DNA of 8,877 nucleotides from an uncultured Rhodospirillales bacterium (lineage in GTDB: Bacteria > Pseudomonadota > Alphaproteobacteria > Rhodospirillales > Casp-alpha2), in NCBI GenBank assembly GCA_938074585.1, contig CALJEW010000274.1:1-8877 (forward strand). Reading direction: 5' to 3'. Below, one piece after another: positions 5,390 through 8,877 of the stretch. The notes under the pieces were generated by a model, which made no database searches, was not told the DNA's origin, and saw only the letters and a list, made by a program, of their open reading frames with translations. Each line of letters begins with the position of its first letter. Positions within the stretch are counted from its first letter, which is position 1. A program made the position numbers and the translations under genes.

Positions 5390-6837
5390 GCGATAGCCAG
5401 TTGGGCCAATCCGCTGGCTACTACAAATAGTACCCAAAGGACCGCCAACCCAAGTCCCACTCGAAACGCTGTTCGTTCATCGTTGGCTACTCTGTTCGGC
5501 AATGCCGTAAGTAAAATTGCAATTACGGGCAAGGATGCCATAGCGACGTGAGCTGCACCGCTATGCTGTAGTGCAGCGAATAGTGCCAAGGAATCAAAAT
5601 TCTGTCCCGTCGCAGCAGCGCTGGGCATAAACAGGGCGTTGGCTGCAACGCCGCTACCAGTAACATAAGCCCCTATTCCGCCGAGGATCGTGACCACGGC
5701 AACTGCTGGATAAATACCAAGCTGAGACAGTTGACCAGAAAGGGCTGCAATTCCACCTATTTCAACGAGCAGCCTAGCTGTGACAAGAAAGAAAAATATG
5801 CTGGCGAGCGCCCGCCATGATCGCGACGCCACTTCGTTTAGAATAGGCCGGTCCGATCCTGACTTTGATTGACCAAACTGCCAGGCTATGCAGATGAGCG
5901 CAACCGTCAGCAAAGCTATTCCCGGTGATTTAATCAAATCAAATGAAACCCGGTTCGTCTCGATAACAAATGAAATACCTGCTCCTGCCAAGTAGGGGGC
6001 TGAAAGCTTTTGCAGAACGACAGCTACGATTAGTAGGCCGTAGGGCAGTAACGCGGGGCGAGCCAGAACGTGAACTAAGTCCTGTCTGATAGACCCAAAC
6101 ATTAACGAATAAAATATCACGGCCAGTCCACCACCGACGCCGGCCACTTCGACCCCAATCCAATTAGAGGTCGCAGCAATCCCAACGGTCAACGCGACAC
6201 CAGCAAACAAAGCATAAATTGCATCCTGTAGGTTTGGCCTAGCTACTATCAGCAAGCAAAATAATGGAAGAAAAAACGCTATTGGACCACTAGTGGTGAT
6301 GATTGCATTAGCGAGATCTTGCGGCGGCAATCCAGAAAGTTCGGCCCCGAGTAATGCCGAGACGGACAAAGCGCCCCAAGGCATTAGGCTCATGCCAATT
6401 AAGGCCAGGCAAATAGTCTTGTTACGGTCCACGAGTTGCAGGAGGAGTGGAACGGTCACTAGCATAGAAATGCCGTATCCAGTCAAAGACTCAAGCATCA
6501 CACCAATCCCTAACGTGATTAAAATCATCGCTCTAGAAGGGGCTAAACTCAAGGTATTGATAGCATCGCCAAGAGCACCAAGTCCGCCGCTGCGACTGCT
6601 TACTTCGGCAAAAAAGAGCCCCAAGAAAATAACAACCCCAACCAGTAACTCTAAGACAACAGAATCAGCAACAGCGTGGCCTAAATGGTCGAATTGAATA
6701 GGCGAGAAAGTGCCAAAGGCCCAGAGTGCCAAGGTGGTAATTAGTGCAAAAGTCGCCGCAGCCAACCCGCTCAATCGTAGCACTAATACAGCAACCACCA
6801 CTGCTACACATGGCAATAATGCAAGATAGTTTATCAT
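5380..6837 (-). CDS. lctP: LctP-family permease (L-lactate permease-like)
   Basis: This integral membrane transporter of the LctP family (TC 2.A.14) typically imports lactate or glycolate with protons. From ATG 6837 it has 485 residues (family about 500-550) and at least ten strongly hydrophobic segments, starting MINYLALLPCVAVVVAVLVL. Family landmarks are SGGLGALGDAI (about 84-94), the highly conserved ESLTGYGIS (116-124), PWGALSVSALLGAELSG, and near the C-terminus GAYVTGSGVAANALFMP (389-405) followed by QHSGAAHVAM. A GTG five codons upstream (6852) is also open, but the ATG gives the normal hydrophobic start. The gene stands alone behind a leader of about 290 bp. Its last codons overlap the nitronate monooxygenase fragment, so the native C-terminus may have been replaced. 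The actual substrate may be another 2-hydroxy-carboxylate. Confidence 0.88.
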   Translation of the reverse strand: MINYLALLPCVAVVVAVLVLRLSGLAAATFALITTLALWAFGTFSPIQFDHLGHAVADSVVLELLVGVVIFLGLFFAEVSSRSGGLGALGDAINTLSLAPSRAMILITLGIGVMLESLTGYGISMLVTVPLLLQLVDRNKTICLALIGMSLMPWGALSVSALLGAELSGLPPQDLANAIITTSGPIAFFLPLFCLLIVARPNLQDAIYALFAGVALTVGIAATSNWIGVEVAGVGGGLAVIFYSLMFGSIRQDLVHVLARPALLPYGLLIVAVVLQKLSAPYLAGAGISFVIETNRVSFDLIKSPGIALLTVALICIAWQFGQSKSGSDRPILNEVASRSWRALASIFFFLVTARLLVEIGGIAALSGQLSQLGIYPAVAVVTILGGIGAYVTGSGVAANALFMPSAAATGQNFDSLALFAALQHSGAAHVAMASLPVIAILLTALPNRVANDERTAFRVGLGLAVLWVLFVVASGLAQLAIALT

Positions 6838-6852
6838 TCTTAAGTCCCACAC

Positions 6853-7143
6853 ACTTCTAGAAACTTAGGGGGCCAATGACGCAAAGTCTACTATTACTAA
6901 GTTTGGAATGCCCCACCTAAATTGCGACCATTGGCAATCTGCCCACTTCTGATCCAATGTGTTGATTGAAGATTGATTCAAGTGCTTTATTTAAATTCTG
7001 TGAAAAATATAATTTGAACGGTGTTCCAAGCAACTGGTCACTTCAGCACTGGGCCAACAGCTACTGTTTTGTATAGCACAAAATAATTTCTGCTTTGCTC
7101 CCTATAAGCGGACACGAGAATTAGATTTAAAATTTTACAGAAT
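6853..7143. other. Leader and intergenic region upstream of lctP
   Basis: There are 291 bp with no gene. It contains a widely spaced perfect inverted repeat, AAACTTAG (6861-6868) / CTAAGTTT (6897-6904), and a shorter one, ATTGC (6921-6925) / GCAAT (6934-6938). Either could be a regulator site for lctP. No convincing -35/-10 pair was found. The right end borders the IS6 remnant, but I could not see a clear IS6 terminal repeat. Confidence 0.35.
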
Positions 7144-7583
7144 TCACCTCATTTTTCCGTGCAGGAAAGAACATAACCTGTCCATATTGATAAAGTCTGT
7201 TTGTGCCAGAAGAAGATATTGTCCTATGGAGGTGAGTTGGTTTTTGCGGTTCATTTCTACGATTTTGATCTCTTCGAGTATAGCGTACACTGAATGGAAC
7301 GCCTTGAAACCTTTCATAGGGCGCGTGATCTTCTTTATAAAACGGTTATTCTGCTCGATAATATTGTTCAGATATATGACCTGAAGGATGTCGATCAAAC
7401 GGAGCCGTTCGTTTAACATGAAAAGGCTATGCATATTCTTGCGACTGGGAAAATTGGCACCACTTTTATCAATAACCACCGTTTCAGGGACACCGTTGTC
7501 GCTAAGAGTGGGAGTGAAAAAGGTCGTTCCGGTAGTTTAATCGCGCCGCTCAGACAACATGAAGTCGAGAGACGAAGATCTAC
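7144..7583 (-). pseudogene. Broken IS6-family transposase (C-terminal half)
   Basis: The minus-strand frame gives LDFMLSERRD, an in-frame TAA (7537-7539), then DNGVPETVVIDKSGAN, VIYLNNIIEQNNRFIKKITR, PMKGFKAFHS and an altered tail to a TGA at 7144-7146. These are hallmark blocks of IS6-family DDE transposases (IS26 relatives): the second catalytic Asp in VIDKSGAN and the Glu in NNIIEQ are present, spaced by 37 residues instead of the usual about 34. The N-terminal helix-turn-helix and the first catalytic Asp are missing, and homology fades upstream of about 7583. With an internal stop and no first Asp it is inactive. No intact terminal inverted repeat was found on either side. Confidence 0.82.
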
Positions 7584-7699
7584 TCCATGAAGGGGAATTA
7601 ATGTTGGTTGCGAAACAGTCCGCTTTTGGTGGAACCAAGTCGGCCCATTGTTTGTCAGCCAAATCCGTAAGAGACGGTACACCGATCCCTCAAAGCCGT

Positions 7700-7825
7700 T
7701 TAAACTGGAAATAGCATCTTGATTCCCAAAACAGCTTCTATGTTGTCAAGCGCATGTAGAGCTGGATGATCAAGATCATTGTTGGAAACGAAAAATTTAG
7801 ATTGGCTGGTAAAAGGATTTTGCAT
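7700..7825 (-). CDS. Possible 41-residue ORF or remnant, unrecognised
   Basis: ATG at 7825 to TAA at 7700-7702. The product starts MQNPFTSQSKFFVSNNDLDH and continues PALHALDNIEAVLGIKML. It reads like real coding sequence and faintly resembles the N-terminus of IS4/IS5-type transposases, in the same orientation as the adjacent IS6 remnant. I cannot identify it. It may be the start of a second decayed insertion sequence whose downstream part was lost; the frame at 7540-7680 (reading SLTDLADKQWADLV) may be another piece. Confidence 0.22.
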   Translation of the reverse strand: MQNPFTSQSKFFVSNNDLDHPALHALDNIEAVLGIKMLFPV

Positions 7826-7880
7826 AACCTAAAATACCAAGTATTATTGATATATGAGATCCTTTAGTTATTCTGAGGTC

Positions 7881-7917
7881 TCCATAAATAAAAAGTCGAA
7901 CTATTTCCATAAATAAA
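7881..7917. repeat. Tandem-like 12-base direct repeat
   Basis: TCCATAAATAAA occurs at 7881-7892 and 7906-7917, period 25 bases. There are only two copies, in AT-rich DNA, so a functional role is uncertain. Confidence 0.4.
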
Positions 7918-8045
7918 TCAAAAAACATGTGTTATTATAAATCAATAATTTTGAATTCTACTTGTTCTCAACTTTCTTTCGTATTCTTGAAATATAGATA
8001 ACCTTTGCAATGCCCAAAAAACACCACTGTACTGAGGATGATTAG

Positions 8046-8139
8046 TATCAATATCAGAAATAAGATTGTTTTATAAGAACTATTTCAAATATTAGTACGA
8101 CTTGCACATTAATCTTTACCCGACATATCAATATCAGAA
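8046..8139 (+). repeat. Pair of 14-base direct repeats upstream of the small membrane protein
   Basis: TATCAATATCAGAA is found identically at 8046-8059 and 8126-8139, 80 bases apart, in the 150 bp before the 51-residue ORF. The second copy ends 52 bp upstream of its ATG. This could be a repeated regulator site. A perfect 14-base match is above casual expectation even in AT-rich sequence. Confidence 0.45.
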
Positions 8140-8191
8140 TATAACATTCGTTCGCTCAACTTTGAGCCGACGTTACTGAAAGTGTAAAACC

Positions 8192-8347
8192 ATGAGCTAT
8201 GAGATTTTTCACCCACAAGATGTCGTCATTATTTTCGCGATAGCTTGGTTTGGAGGCTTAATCATTACAGCCCATCTTTTGGAACGGCGAAAAGCGTTTC
8301 TCAGTTCAACCATTAAGAATGGAATTAAAGGCAATCAGACAATGTAA
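8192..8347 (+). CDS. Small single-pass membrane protein, 51 residues
   Basis: ATG 8192 to TAA 8345-8347. The sequence starts MSYEIFHPQD, then one strong membrane segment at about residues 11-30 (VVIIFAIAWFGGLIITAHLL), then a basic tail ERRKAFLSSTIKNGIKGNQ. By the positive-inside rule the C-terminus would face the cytoplasm. I do not recognise the family; the layout recalls small accessory subunits of membrane complexes but no motif proves this. The ribosome site is weak (GAAAGTG about 8 bases before the ATG). It lies about 100 bp upstream of the aldehyde dehydrogenase on the same strand, but an inverted repeat separates them, so independent expression is possible. The clean membrane-helix-plus-basic-tail layout supports a real gene. 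Confidence 0.6.
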   Translation: MSYEIFHPQDVVIIFAIAWFGGLIITAHLLERRKAFLSSTIKNGIKGNQTM

Positions 8348-8380
8348 TATTATTTTTAGACGATCTCTCATAAATACGGT

Positions 8381-8414
8381 TAAAATCTATACAGAGTTTA
8401 CTATATAGATTTTA
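8381..8414 (+). promoter_or_regulatory. Perfect 11-bp inverted repeat upstream of the aldehyde dehydrogenase
   Basis: TAAAATCTATA (8381-8391) and TATAGATTTTA (8404-8414) are perfect complements separated by 12 bases. The right arm ends 30 bp before the ATG at 8445. Several TATA-like -10 candidates (TATATA 8402-8407, TTTAAT 8420-8425) overlap or follow it, so it sits where an operator would control this gene. It is too AT-rich and lacks the GC stem of an intrinsic terminator. Confidence 0.5.
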
Positions 8415-8444
8415 TAGAATTTAATTATTTAAGGTGATGACTTA

Positions 8445-8877
8445 ATGACAATAGAATACCCAAATACGAATTTATATATCAACGGCAAGTGGAGACCATC
8501 TAATTCAGGTGACACACTTGATGTTATTAATCCCGCGACTGAAGAAGTCATCGGTAATGTGGCACGAGCTGGAATTTCTGATTTAGATGAAGCACTTGAG
8601 GCGGCTGATAATGCCTTCAAAGTATGGAAAAAAACAACCCCGTTTGAACGCTATAAAATTTTACGCAAAGCCGCTGAATTACTTAGAAATAGGGTAGATT
8701 CAATAGCAGAAATGATGACTACGGAACATGGTAAACCTTTAGCTGAAGCCAAAGGTGAAACATTGATGGGAGCGGATAGAATAGACTGGATGGCTGAAGA
8801 AGGCCGACGTGCATATGGGCGCATGATCCCAGCAAGGATAAATGGTGTATATCAATTCACAGTAAAGGAGCCTGTTG
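8445..8877 (+). CDS. Aldehyde dehydrogenase, succinate-semialdehyde dehydrogenase-like (partial, N-terminal 144 residues)
   Basis: This is the N-terminal part of an NAD(P)-dependent aldehyde dehydrogenase that continues past the window edge. It shows NLYINGKWRPS (9-19), the family block DVINPATEEVIGNVA (26-40), AFKVWKKTTPFERYKILRKA (57-76), then TEHGKPLAEAKGE (93-105), DWMAEEGRRAYGRMIP (114-129) and KEPV at the edge, which normally leads into the GxxxxITPWNFP block. The HGKPLAEAKGE and AEEGRRxYG pattern is typical of succinate-semialdehyde dehydrogenases (GabD-like), which oxidise succinate semialdehyde to succinate in GABA or related catabolism. The catalytic Cys and Glu lie outside the window, so specificity stays open. 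The start is supported by AAGGTG 8 bases upstream. Codons are more AT-rich than in the 1.8-6.8 kb block. Confidence 0.88.
   Translation, partial: MTIEYPNTNLYINGKWRPSNSGDTLDVINPATEEVIGNVARAGISDLDEALEAADNAFKVWKKTTPFERYKILRKAAELLRNRVDSIAEMMTTEHGKPLAEAKGETLMGADRIDWMAEEGRRAYGRMIPARINGVYQFTVKEPV

Larger units (their letters stand above)
7584..8191. other. AT-rich intergenic zone with short direct repeats
   Basis: About 600 bp without a confident gene, markedly AT-rich from 7800 on. It holds a doubtful 41-codon minus-strand frame (7700-7825), a 12-base direct repeat TCCATAAATAAA (7881-7892 and 7906-7917), and a 14-base direct repeat TATCAATATCAGAA (8046-8059 and 8126-8139). The core of the latter, TATCAATA, also occurs inverted at 7845-7852. 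Confidence 0.5.

Noticed and set aside
5201..5551. 116-codon plus-strand frame
   Set aside because: It is antisense to the nitronate monooxygenase fragment and the lctP 3' end, with no family resemblance.
6293..6697. 134-codon plus-strand frame inside lctP
   Set aside because: Antisense to conserved LctP membrane segments; low-complexity product typical of a shadow frame.
7413..7682. 89-codon minus-strand frame
   Set aside because: It overlaps the IS6 transposase remnant in another frame, and the IS6 motifs are in the other frame.
7881..8139. Short direct repeats considered as a CRISPR array
   Set aside because: Only two copies each of 12 and 14 bases with irregular spacing; no repeat-spacer architecture and no cas genes.
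8429..8620. 63-codon minus-strand frame
   Set aside because: Antisense to the well-supported aldehyde dehydrogenase N-terminus.

Overview
The window looks like accessory DNA from a Gram-negative proteobacterium, most likely a marine or soil alphaproteobacterium. This is inferred from the gene families (tripartite tricarboxylate transporter, TfdA-like dioxygenase, NylB-like hydrolase, LctP permease, IS66 and IS6 remnants) and not from any marker gene. Base composition changes by eye along the window: the tct genes are moderately AT-rich, the block from about 1.8 to 6.8 kb is richer in G+C, and everything after about 7 kb is clearly AT-rich.

Left part (1-1503, minus strand): a tct operon with a periplasmic substrate-binding protein followed by the small membrane subunit TctB, which runs off the window. 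The large TctA subunit would be expected beyond position 1. Upstream of tctC lies a perfect TATAAT box, immediately followed by a 21-bp inverted repeat of the kind bound by FadR-type GntR repressors. This is a convincing promoter/operator pair.

Middle part (1591-6837, almost all minus strand): a block of apparent catabolic genes. In order of coordinate: a fragment of an IS66 transposase; a serine hydrolase of the NylB (6-aminohexanoate-dimer hydrolase) / class C beta-lactamase-like family with its catalytic residues intact; a two-gene unit made of a TfdA-like Fe(II)/2-oxoglutarate dioxygenase followed by a small lipocalin-like protein; an unrecognised 74-residue plus-strand ORF; a decayed fragment of nitronate monooxygenase; and an LctP-family permease whose 3' end runs directly into that fragment. 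The hydrolase, dioxygenase and permease could together import and cleave an amide, ether or carboxylate substrate, but nothing here shows that they share a pathway.

Right part (6838-8877): the lctP leader, a broken IS6-family transposase (in-frame stop, N-terminal half missing), a roughly 500-bp AT-rich intergenic zone with short direct repeats, a 51-residue single-pass membrane protein, and the first 144 codons of an aldehyde dehydrogenase resembling NAD(P)-dependent succinate-semialdehyde dehydrogenases. That dehydrogenase gene is preceded by a perfect 11-bp inverted repeat. IS remnants on both sides of the middle block suggest that it was assembled or inserted by mobile elements that later decayed. 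No tRNA, rRNA, CRISPR array or defence system was seen.
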